From positions 1 through 40,591 of the forward strand of contig JABWAK010000015.1 in NCBI GenBank assembly GCA_013361065.1: 40,591 nt of DNA, read 5' to 3'. The position numbers and the translations under genes were made by a program. This stretch comes from Bacteroidota bacterium. GTDB lineage: Bacteria; Bacteroidota; Ignavibacteria; UBA10030; UBA8401. Below the pieces are notes generated by a model. That model saw nothing but the letters and a program-made list of their open reading frames with translations, was not told the origin of the DNA and ran no database searches. Positions 16,049 to 23,488 of the stretch are shown here, one piece after another. Within the stretch, counting starts at the first letter, position 1. Each line of letters begins with the position of its first letter.

Positions 16049-17089
16049 GTGACTGAATATGAGATCGATACGGAACTGAACGACACCGTCATCCGGCTGG
16101 TGCTGATACCGTTCTTCGGGCTGGTCATTCCGAACCTCACCGGGATGATCGACAACGGTGCCCATACACCGGCGGAACTGGCAGCGGCGTACCTCTATTT
16201 CATCTTCATCGCGTTCGCCATCTGGCAGGGGAACCGGTACCTCCTCTTCCGGCTCCGGCTCCGTTTCTCCTGGCTCAGCCAGCCGGTCTACAAAGTGCTC
16301 GCGCTGGTGGTCTCCAACATCTTCTACACCATCCCGATCTCCGTGGGACTGATGACCATGTGGTACGTGTTCGCACGGCATGCGGCGGCCGACTGGGATG
16401 TCATCTTCAAGGCGACCGCGCTCTGCGTGGTGTGCGTCGTCTTCATCACCCATACCTATGAGACGGTCTTCCTCATCAAGAGCTGGGGCACGGACCGGTC
16501 CAAAAGCGAGGAACTGGCGAAAGCGAAGATGGAAGCGGAACTGGAAGCGCTGAAGAACCAGATCGATCCGCACTTCCTCTTCAACTCGCTCAACACCCTC
16601 TCCCACCTGATCGGGCAGGACCCGCAAAAGGCGAAGCAGTTCAATGACGACCTGGCGGAGGTGTACCGGTACATCCTCTCCAACAAGGACCGGAACCTCG
16701 TCCTGCTGAGCGAGGAACTGCTGTTCGCGGAACGCTACTTCTCCCTGCTCCGCATCCGGTTCGGCAGCGCCGTCGTGCTGACGGTGGAGGGCGCCGGCAG
16801 TGCAGACGACCTGCTCATCCCGCCGATCTCGCTGCAGATCCTGCTGGAGAATGCCGTGAAGCATAACGCCTTCTCGGAAGAGGACCCGCTCCGCATCACT
16901 GTTCAGATACACGATGCGGCGATGACCGTGACGAATGACCGGCGGAACAAAACGACCGCGGGCACCTCTTCCGGTATCGGTCTGCGCAATCTCCGGGACC
17001 GGTACCGTCTCATCACCGGACAGGATCCCGCCATTCAGGATGGCGACGGCCGGTTCACCGTCACACTGCCGCTGCTGAGGACGACATGA
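16049..17089 (+). CDS. LytS-type (His_kinase family) membrane sensor histidine kinase
   Basis: A 346-aa kinase with four N-terminal membrane helices (about 15-33, 46-60, 83-104 and 121-145) and no extracytoplasmic sensor domain. A short coiled coil (EELAKAKMEAELEALKNQ) leads into the His_kinase motif QIDPHFLFNSLNTLSHL with phospho-acceptor His175. The N-box is LLENAVKHN and the ATP lid is GIGLRNLRDRY. The GTG at 16049 is the only sensible start: the frame upstream is open to 15974 but has no ATG or GTG, and reads through the repeat. A minimal ATG-TGA frame (16047-16052) overlaps the start. The stop overlaps the next ATG by 4 nt (ATGA), so translation with the LytTR regulator is coupled. Confidence 0.92.
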   Translation: MTEYEIDTELNDTVIRLVLIPFFGLVIPNLTGMIDNGAHTPAELAAAYLYFIFIAFAIWQGNRYLLFRLRLRFSWLSQPVYKVLALVVSNIFYTIPISVGLMTMWYVFARHAAADWDVIFKATALCVVCVVFITHTYETVFLIKSWGTDRSKSEELAKAKMEAELEALKNQIDPHFLFNSLNTLSHLIGQDPQKAKQFNDDLAEVYRYILSNKDRNLVLLSEELLFAERYFSLLRIRFGSAVVLTVEGAGSADDLLIPPISLQILLENAVKHNAFSEEDPLRITVQIHDAAMTVTNDRRNKTTAGTSSGIGLRNLRDRYRLITGQDPAIQDGDGRFTVTLPLLRTT

Positions 17090-17835
17090 CCATCATCATC
17101 ATCGAAGACGAATTGCCGGCCGCCGAACGGCTCTCCGCGATGGTGCGCGAGTTCGATCCCGCAGTCCGCATCGCCGCCGTGCTGCGCAGTGTGAAGGAGG
17201 CGCGCGCGTGGTTCTCCTCCCATCCCGCGCCCGACTGCATCCTGGCCGACATCCAATTGACGGACGGGTTATCCCTGGACATCTTCCGGTCCGTTCCGGT
17301 CACCGCACCGGTCATCTTCATCACTGCATTCGATGAGTACCTGATGAAAGCGTTCGCCTTCAACAGCATCGATTATCTGCTGAAGCCGCTCGACAAAGCG
17401 AAACTGTTCCGCGCCCTCGGCAAGTACCTCACGCTGCGCGAACATTTCGCCGGGAACCTCGCTGCCATGTCCGACCAATGGGAACGGAAACTCCCGGTGA
17501 CCGACCGGCTGGTGGTGAAGAAAGGGACCGAGTATATCGTGCTGCGGACCGACCAGATCGCGTATTTCTATTCCGAGCATAAGATCACCTTTCTCCGGGA
17601 TACTGCCGGGGTGCGGTACATCGTGGACAAACCGCTGGCGGAACTCGAGCAGAGTTACACCCGGCCGGCGTTCTTCCGTGTGAACCGGAAGTATCTCGCG
17701 GCATCCGCTGCCGTACGGCGGTTCCGTCCGCTCGACAAAGGGAAACTGCTCGTGGACCTGGACCCTTCTGCCGGCGACGATGTGATCGTCAGCCAGGAGA
17801 ATGCCTCTGCCTTCAAACAATGGATGGGACGATGA
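17086..17835 (+). CDS. LytTR-family response regulator
   Basis: A 249-aa regulator. The receiver has MTIIIIEDELPA (acidic pair), the phospho-acceptor Asp55 in CILADIQLTDG, a conserved Thr region in VIFITAFDEY, and LLKPLDKAKL with the conserved Lys. The C-terminal LytTR DNA-binding domain begins near residue 145 (LVVKKGTEYIVLRTDQIAYFYSE) and continues through ITFLRDTAG, ELEQSYTRPAFFRVNRKYL and VRRFRPLDKGKLLVDLDP. It overlaps the kinase stop by 4 nt on one side and the next gene start by 4 nt on the other. It is the cognate partner of the LytS-type kinase. Such regulators usually control envelope or export genes, here possibly the secreted propeller immediately downstream. Confidence 0.94.
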   Translation: MTIIIIEDELPAAERLSAMVREFDPAVRIAAVLRSVKEARAWFSSHPAPDCILADIQLTDGLSLDIFRSVPVTAPVIFITAFDEYLMKAFAFNSIDYLLKPLDKAKLFRALGKYLTLREHFAGNLAAMSDQWERKLPVTDRLVVKKGTEYIVLRTDQIAYFYSEHKITFLRDTAGVRYIVDKPLAELEQSYTRPAFFRVNRKYLAASAAVRRFRPLDKGKLLVDLDPSAGDDVIVSQENASAFKQWMGR

Positions 17836-18653
17836 GAACACTCTGCTGCTGTCTGCTGGTATTGTTGTGCACCACCGCCGATGCGCATCCCGGCATCGGC
17901 ATCGTGGAGGATTCGCGCGGGAACATCTTCTACACCGACCTGACCCACGTCTGGCGGATCGATCCGGAAGGGCGGCGGACCATCGCTGTGCGGAACGTCC
18001 ATACGCACGAATTGTCTATCGATGCCAGTGATGCATTGTACGGCGAGCACCTGTGGTACAACGGCGAGGCACGGAACACCTGGGGACATTTCGTCTGGAA
18101 GAGGCATACCGACGGTCGCATCGATACGGTCATCCGTGCACGGGAAGGATTCCGGACGGATTATAGTTTCGTCCGTGATGACTCCGGTACGATGTACTGG
18201 GTGGAACGGGGCACCAAGGAGCGGATCATGAAACGCACGACCGCGGGAGCTGTCACGCCGGTCCATCCGTCACGCTTTTCCGGTGTCGGCTGGCTGTATG
18301 CAACACCGAACGGTACGCTGTACATCCGTGATCGCAACACGCTGCACCGCTGCGATCCCGACGGAACGCTTCGGATGATCGCCCGGGTATCGCCGCACAC
18401 TGACTACGGCCTGCTGCACGGTCTGTGGAGCGACCGCCGCGGGAACATCTATCTTGAGGACGGGAAACAGCGGCAGGTAACGATGGTGGACCCGCACGGT
18501 TCCGTCTCCGTCTTCATGCGCTCGGACAAAGGATGGGCCCCGTCCGGCGGTGTGTTCGCTGCGGACGGGACGCTCTGGCTGCTGGAATATTCTCCCCAGA
18601 ACCGCGTCCGGGTGCGCCGGATCGCAACGGACGGAAAGATTAGAATATTCTGA
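17832..18653 (+). CDS. Exported NHL/SMP-30-like propeller protein
   Basis: A 273-aa protein from the ATG at 17832, which overlaps the regulator stop (ATGA). This start gives a clean signal peptide (MRTLCCCLLVLLCTTADA); an ATG at 17820 would bury it. The mature part is a six-bladed propeller in the NHL/SMP-30 style: IVEDSRGNIFYTDLTHVWRIDPEG, LSIDASDALYGEHLW, DDSGTMYWVERGT, LYATPNGTLYIRDRNTL, GLWSDRRGNIYLED and GVFAADGTLWLLE. No catalytic metal triad could be assigned. Its position inside the LytS/LytTR unit and upstream of another propeller kinase suggests a periplasmic accessory, perhaps ligand-binding. Function is unknown. Confidence 0.82.
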   Translation: MRTLCCCLLVLLCTTADAHPGIGIVEDSRGNIFYTDLTHVWRIDPEGRRTIAVRNVHTHELSIDASDALYGEHLWYNGEARNTWGHFVWKRHTDGRIDTVIRAREGFRTDYSFVRDDSGTMYWVERGTKERIMKRTTAGAVTPVHPSRFSGVGWLYATPNGTLYIRDRNTLHRCDPDGTLRMIARVSPHTDYGLLHGLWSDRRGNIYLEDGKQRQVTMVDPHGSVSVFMRSDKGWAPSGGVFAADGTLWLLEYSPQNRVRVRRIATDGKIRIF

Positions 18654-18690
18654 GTTGTTCCGGCGCCCCAAACCTAGTACATTCCCTCCT

Positions 18691-21600
18691 ATGATCAGAC
18701 TCCTCACCCTTTCCGTACTGGTAGCGGCTGCGGCATTCCCTGCTGTTGCGCAATCTTCGAAGTCCAAAGGTCCGGACCCGAAGAAAGCGATCACGCAGTA
18801 CACGCACGAGGTGTGGCAGACGGATCACGGCCTTCCGCAGAACTCCGTTACCAGCATACAACAGACCGAGGACGGGTTCCTCTGGATGGGGACGCAGGAA
18901 GGGCTCGTCCGTTTCGACGGCGTGCTCTTCACGGTTTTCGACAAGAACAATACACCGGAGATCCGTCACAACCACATCGTGGCCCTTGCGGTCAACCGTC
19001 AGGGTACCCTCATCATCGCCACGCATAGTGAAGGCCTGGTCGCCTACAAGAACGGCGTCTTCAGCCGTGTACTCAACGTTCCCCAGCTCGAGGGGACGCA
19101 GCTCCGGCACCTTCATATCGATCACCGCGGTTCCATCTGGGTCTCCACGCGCGACAGCGGATTGGTGCGTCTCGACTCGACCGGTACCAGCCATTTCACC
19201 AAACGCGACGGCCTGGTCAGCAATAACGTGTGGGAAGTGACCGAGGATGCACAGGGACGGTACTGGGTCGCGGCCGAAGGTGGCATCTCCGTCATCGAAG
19301 GACGGTCCATCCATTCCTTCACACAGAAGGACGGGATCCTGGCGAAGGAGAATTACAGTCTGCTTCCCCTCTCCGGCGGCGAAATATGGGTGGGAGGACG
19401 CGACGGGATGCAGCGACTGCGGCTGGACGGCAACACTCTGCGGGAAACGAAGCGATACACGCGGGAGTCCGGTCTGGCAAGCAACGGTGTCTATGAAATG
19501 ATCAATGATGAGCAGGGGAACCACTGGATCGGCGGGGACCGGGGACTGACGCGGATCTACAATGGCACGGTCTCGACCTTCACGGACAAAGATGGTCTCT
19601 CCGAGCGACTGGTGAACGCCGTGTTCGTGGACCGCGAAGGGAATCTCTGGATCGGGACCGACGGCGGCGGACTGAATGTCCTGAAGGACGGTATCTTCAC
19701 CTCCTATTCTGTGAAGGAAGGGATGCCCCACAATAATACGTGGGCTGTGTACGAGGACAAACTGCGGAATCTCTGGGTCGGCACGGACGAGGGATTGGTG
19801 CTCTTCGACCAGTCGAAAGGGATCCGCCGGGTCTACGGAAAGAAGGACGGACTCTCACACGGGCTGATCTGGACCCTCACGTCCGATACCGGCACCGGTC
19901 TCTGGGTCGGCACCATCAACGGATTGAACAGGATCGTCAACGAGCGCATCGTTCCTCTTCCCGCAGAGCTGCAGTTCGATGACCAGGCGATCAACACGCT
20001 CATCACCGACCGGAGCGGCACGCTGTGGGTCGGCACTTCCGGGACCGGGCTGTACAAAGTGGCGAACAACCGGCGCACGAAGATCGGCGCCGGGCACGGG
20101 ATCACGAACGAGTTTATCAACGTGCTCATGGAGGACCGGAACGGGAACATCCTGGTCGGTACCGACGGCGACGGATTGTTCATCCTCCGCAACGATACGG
20201 TCCGGGCACGGTACACCACCAAGGACGGGCTCACGGCGAACTTCATCCACTCCCTGTACGTGGATGCGCAGAACAACTACTGGATCGGGACGCTCGGCGA
20301 AGGACTGACCATCTATGACGGCGCTGCATTCCACACCTTCACGATGAAGGACGGGATGTTCGATGATGTGCTGTACCAGATCCTGGAGGATGACCATGGC
20401 AGGATGTGGTTCTCCTGCAACAAGGGGATCTTCCAGGTGGAACGCCGGCAGTTCTTCGCCAGGATCGACGGTACGTCGGACCATGTGGTGTACACGGCCT
20501 ACGGCAAAGAGAACGGGATGATCTCCTCCGAATGCAACGGCGGCATCTCGCCCGCCGGGTGGAAGACCCGCAGCGGTCACCTCTGGTTCCCCACCGCGCG
20601 GGGTGTGACGATGGTCGACCCGAAGAACATCGCCATCAACACCCAGCCGCCGCTGGTGGTGATCGAAGAGATGCTCATCGACAACGAATCCCTCCGGATC
20701 CCCTCCTCGGCCTCCGTGCCGCCGGGCCGCCAGCGGTTCGAGTTCCGGTTCACCGGACTCAGCTTCGATGGTCCGAAGAAGGTCCGCTTCAAAGTGATGC
20801 TGGAAGGGTACGACAAGGAATGGGATGATATCCGGTACCGCCGCGCCGCGTATTACAACTATCTGCCGCCGGGAGAGTACACCTTCCGCGTGATCGCCGC
20901 GAACAGCGACGGCGTCTGGAACATGGACGGCGCCTCGTTCCCCTTCGTAGTACAGGCTCATTTTTATGAGACCCGGATCTTCTATCTGACCGTGGCGGTC
21001 TTCCTGACGCTGCTCACGTACGGCATCTACCGCTGGCGCATGCGCACCATCCGCGCACGGCAGGAGGAACTGGAGCGGCTGGTGGAGGAACGGACAAAGA
21101 ACCTCACCGAAGCGAACGATGCCAAGAGCCAGCTGCTCAGCTTCGTGGCGCACGACCTGAAGACGCCGCTCATCACCATCAACAGTATCGCGCAGGAGAT
21201 CAAACGGTTCGAGGTGGACAAGCATTTCCGCGGTTATCTGGACCTGGTGGAACAGAACTCCAAGCGCATCGTCACGCTCATCTCCGAGATCCTCAATATC
21301 ACGGCGATCGAGACCGGCAAATTCCAGTTCAGGATGGAACCGATCAATATCGCCGACATCGCCGGCATGGTGGTGGACGGATATCAGGTGCAGGCACACC
21401 GGAAGGATCAGCGGCTGCAGTACTCGGTGGACGGTCATGAATACTGTACCGTCCTGGCCGATTCCGGCAAGATGCAGGAGGCGATGGAGAACCTGGTGAA
21501 CAACGCCATCAAGTACTCACCGCGCGGCGCGGCTATCAGCGTGAACGTCACGCGCAGCAACGGCACCATCCGCTTCTCCGTGAACGACCAGGGACCCGGC

Positions 21601-21798
21601 ATCACGGAGGAGGAGAAGGAACAGCTGTTCAAGAAATTCACCGTCCTCTCCGCCAAACCGACCGGCGGCGAGATCGCCACCGGACTCGGACTCGCCATCG
21701 TGAAGGAGATCGTGGAAGCGCACAAGGGACGGATCTACGTGGAGAGCGAACCGCAGAAAGGGAGCACGTTCATCATCGAGCTGGACCGGCACACATAA
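18691..21798 (+). CDS. Periplasmic two-propeller sensor histidine kinase, HisKA type
   Basis: A 1035-aa kinase from the ATG at 18691, with signal peptide LTLSVLVAAAAFPAVAQ. About 14 regulator-propeller blades are readable (FLWMGTQEGLVRFDG, NLWIGTDGGGLNVL, NYWIGTLGEGL, HLWFPTARGVTMVDP and others), enough for two seven-bladed propellers. The Y_Y_Y domain follows (FRFTGLSFDGPKKVRFKVMLEGYDKEW through PPGEYTFRVIAANSDG), then a membrane helix (about 763-782), a coiled coil and a HisKA domain SFVAHDLKTPLITI with His821. The N-box is NLVNNAIKYS; the G boxes are DQGPG and ATGLGLAI. No receiver or DNA-binding domain is fused, unlike Bacteroides hybrid sensors. It follows the secreted propeller by 37 bp, so the locus holds two kinases of different class but one regulator. 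Confidence 0.93.
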   Translation: MIRLLTLSVLVAAAAFPAVAQSSKSKGPDPKKAITQYTHEVWQTDHGLPQNSVTSIQQTEDGFLWMGTQEGLVRFDGVLFTVFDKNNTPEIRHNHIVALAVNRQGTLIIATHSEGLVAYKNGVFSRVLNVPQLEGTQLRHLHIDHRGSIWVSTRDSGLVRLDSTGTSHFTKRDGLVSNNVWEVTEDAQGRYWVAAEGGISVIEGRSIHSFTQKDGILAKENYSLLPLSGGEIWVGGRDGMQRLRLDGNTLRETKRYTRESGLASNGVYEMINDEQGNHWIGGDRGLTRIYNGTVSTFTDKDGLSERLVNAVFVDREGNLWIGTDGGGLNVLKDGIFTSYSVKEGMPHNNTWAVYEDKLRNLWVGTDEGLVLFDQSKGIRRVYGKKDGLSHGLIWTLTSDTGTGLWVGTINGLNRIVNERIVPLPAELQFDDQAINTLITDRSGTLWVGTSGTGLYKVANNRRTKIGAGHGITNEFINVLMEDRNGNILVGTDGDGLFILRNDTVRARYTTKDGLTANFIHSLYVDAQNNYWIGTLGEGLTIYDGAAFHTFTMKDGMFDDVLYQILEDDHGRMWFSCNKGIFQVERRQFFARIDGTSDHVVYTAYGKENGMISSECNGGISPAGWKTRSGHLWFPTARGVTMVDPKNIAINTQPPLVVIEEMLIDNESLRIPSSASVPPGRQRFEFRFTGLSFDGPKKVRFKVMLEGYDKEWDDIRYRRAAYYNYLPPGEYTFRVIAANSDGVWNMDGASFPFVVQAHFYETRIFYLTVAVFLTLLTYGIYRWRMRTIRARQEELERLVEERTKNLTEANDAKSQLLSFVAHDLKTPLITINSIAQEIKRFEVDKHFRGYLDLVEQNSKRIVTLISEILNITAIETGKFQFRMEPINIADIAGMVVDGYQVQAHRKDQRLQYSVDGHEYCTVLADSGKMQEAMENLVNNAIKYSPRGAAISVNVTRSNGTIRFSVNDQGPGITEEEKEQLFKKFTVLSAKPTGGEIATGLGLAIVKEIVEAHKGRIYVESEPQKGSTFIIELDRHT

Positions 21799-21820
21799 CA
21801 CGATCGGCCATGCGTTCTAG

Positions 21821-21856
21821 AACGACGACAGCCCGCAGAAGCGGGCTGTTGTCGTT
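21821..21856. terminator. Bidirectional terminator hairpin between convergent genes
   Basis: A 16-bp stem (21821-21836 with 21841-21856) closed by an AGAA loop; one G-U pair is the only imperfection. It lies between the stop of the propeller kinase (21798) and the stop of the leftward hydrolase (21877). The T tract is poor on both sides, so its efficiency is uncertain. Confidence 0.7.
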
Positions 21857-21876
21857 CATACCGCTTGGGAGTTTCA

Positions 21877-23394
21877 TCACAGCAGGACAACGATGCCGTA
21901 CAGGATCGCTGCAGCAGCCGCTGCACCGGTGGCGAGCATGATCTTGCCGATGATCGGGAACCCCCATCCAACGGAGAAATCGACCGGTGATACTGTTGCC
22001 TCCGTACTGTCCGCCGTCCCTTCGCGGAAGTATCGCGCGACCAGCTGCTGCGTACGCGGCGGGTCCACCGTCCACACATCGGCAACATGTCCGTACTCCC
22101 GAAGGACGATCTGTTGGCCATTCGGCAGGAACGGCAGCAGTTCATTCGCGGCATTCTCTGCCGGCGTGGAGAGATCCAGACTGCCGCTCAGCATGAGTGT
22201 CGGCACATCGGAACGGACCAGCGTACGGTACCGCTCCGGCAGCATACGGATCGGCCACTGTCCATACTGCAGCGAGCCCCACAACAATCTGCTGAGCGGA
22301 GAACCGAACATCGTACCGTGCGAGGATGTCTCACGGATATGGTCCCGCAGCGGATCGTGGTCCGCACTCACCGCTTTGGATGCCAGATCGCCCCAGACGA
22401 ACAGCGGCGGCAGGACGAAATCCGATGCCATGGACATCACCGCCAATCCCGAGGGATCCCCCTCCGCCGCGGCACGGTAGGCATCGAAGACCATCGCCGC
22501 GGTACCGCGGTGGAACATCAATGCGAACGAAACGGTCCGTACCTTCCCTTCGTTGACCGGAATGAACAGCCAGCGCTTCGGCATCGCGCGCAGAACCGTA
22601 TCCATCGTGCCGTACAGATCGACGCCGCTCCCCTTCCCCTCGGGCGACTCCTCCCACAGTTTTGCATACTGCCGCAGCTGCTTATCAATCCTGGACGATT
22701 CCCAGATAAAGCGCCCCGGCGGATTGACACCGATCATCACCGAACGATGGACCGACGCTGGATGCACCACCCCGAAGAAGTAGGCGATCCGAGTTCCGTA
22801 ACTTTCGCTCAACAGGTTCATGGGACCATACCCCAGCGCGATGCGCGCCTGTTCCACATCCCCGATCACTTCCTGAATGGTATATCCGTTCAGATCCACC
22901 TCTTGTTGACGCAGCGCCTCGGCATCGGCCTTCCATGCATCTCCGATCCTCCGGAGCACGGTGTCGCTCAGCAGATCATCACTGCTCTTGATCGCCTCTT
23001 CCACCGCGGGACATTCCAGCACACTGCTGCCATCCACACCGCGGTACCCCACCATGACCACATCATGTTCCGCGAGCAGCGAGTCTGACGGTTTCCAGCG
23101 AAGATTGCTGACACCCGGTCCCCCCGTCAGATAGAAGATCGGCTCCAACGGAGCAGAATTCGGGGTGAGTATCCGGACGATGGGTATGGTGATGCTGCGC
23201 GACGACCGATCACTGCGATTCTCGGGCACCGTCATCGTATGATAACGGACCTGATAGGAACGGGATCCGTTGGAGAAGGTCCCCTCGCGGTTTGTTGCCA
23301 CGCTGTCGGAGAGCGGAGCGGCTGCAACACCGCCGTGAAGGATGCTGAGAAGGGGTATGAATATCGCCATTATGGAGCCGCGTCGTAAGATCAT
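21877..23394 (-). CDS. Exported alpha/beta hydrolase with C-terminal membrane anchor (proline-iminopeptidase/TAP-like)
   Basis: About 505 aa from the ATG at 23394, with signal sequence MAIFIPLLSILHGGVAAA close behind. The hydrolase core shows the oxyanion motif FYLTGGPGVSN, DVVMVGYRGVDGS, the nucleophile elbow LLSESYGTR with Ser198, and near the end SGSLDLSTP (acid) and YGHVADVW (His), which complete a Ser-Asp-His triad. The TAP-like C-terminal region is in the expected place. A last hydrophobic helix (IMLATGAAAAAAILYGIVVLL) would anchor it to the membrane facing the periplasm. The family includes tripeptidyl and prolyl aminopeptidases; the exact substrate cannot be read from sequence. It may be in one unit with ccmF, 94 bp upstream, but hairpins lie between them. 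Confidence 0.87.
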   Translation of the reverse strand: MILRRGSIMAIFIPLLSILHGGVAAAPLSDSVATNREGTFSNGSRSYQVRYHTMTVPENRSDRSSRSITIPIVRILTPNSAPLEPIFYLTGGPGVSNLRWKPSDSLLAEHDVVMVGYRGVDGSSVLECPAVEEAIKSSDDLLSDTVLRRIGDAWKADAEALRQQEVDLNGYTIQEVIGDVEQARIALGYGPMNLLSESYGTRIAYFFGVVHPASVHRSVMIGVNPPGRFIWESSRIDKQLRQYAKLWEESPEGKGSGVDLYGTMDTVLRAMPKRWLFIPVNEGKVRTVSFALMFHRGTAAMVFDAYRAAAEGDPSGLAVMSMASDFVLPPLFVWGDLASKAVSADHDPLRDHIRETSSHGTMFGSPLSRLLWGSLQYGQWPIRMLPERYRTLVRSDVPTLMLSGSLDLSTPAENAANELLPFLPNGQQIVLREYGHVADVWTVDPPRTQQLVARYFREGTADSTEATVSPVDFSVGWGFPIIGKIMLATGAAAAAAILYGIVVLL

Positions 23395-23423
23395 AGGCAA
23401 TGAGGAACACGTCTGAAACTACA

Positions 23424-23449
23424 GGTCCCCGATGATTCCATCGGGGACC
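23424..23449 (-). terminator. Perfect 11-bp hairpin downstream of ccmF
   Basis: GGTCCCCGATG pairs perfectly with CATCGGGGACC around an ATTC loop. It lies in the spacer between the ccmF stop and the hydrolase start on the minus strand. It lacks a T tract, so it may be an attenuator or RNA-stabilising stem rather than a full terminator. Confidence 0.5.
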
Positions 23450-23466
23450 GAAAGGTATGTCCAACA

Positions 23467-23486
23467 AGGATCCGTTGAAGGATCCT
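23467..23486 (-). terminator. AGGATCC/GGATCCT hairpin just after the ccmF stop
   Basis: A 7-bp inverted repeat with a 6-nt loop, starting 3 nt beyond the stop codon of ccmF on the minus strand. It forms a tandem pair with the hairpin at 23424-23449. Only a short TTGTT follows. Confidence 0.4.
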
Positions 23487-23488
23487 GT

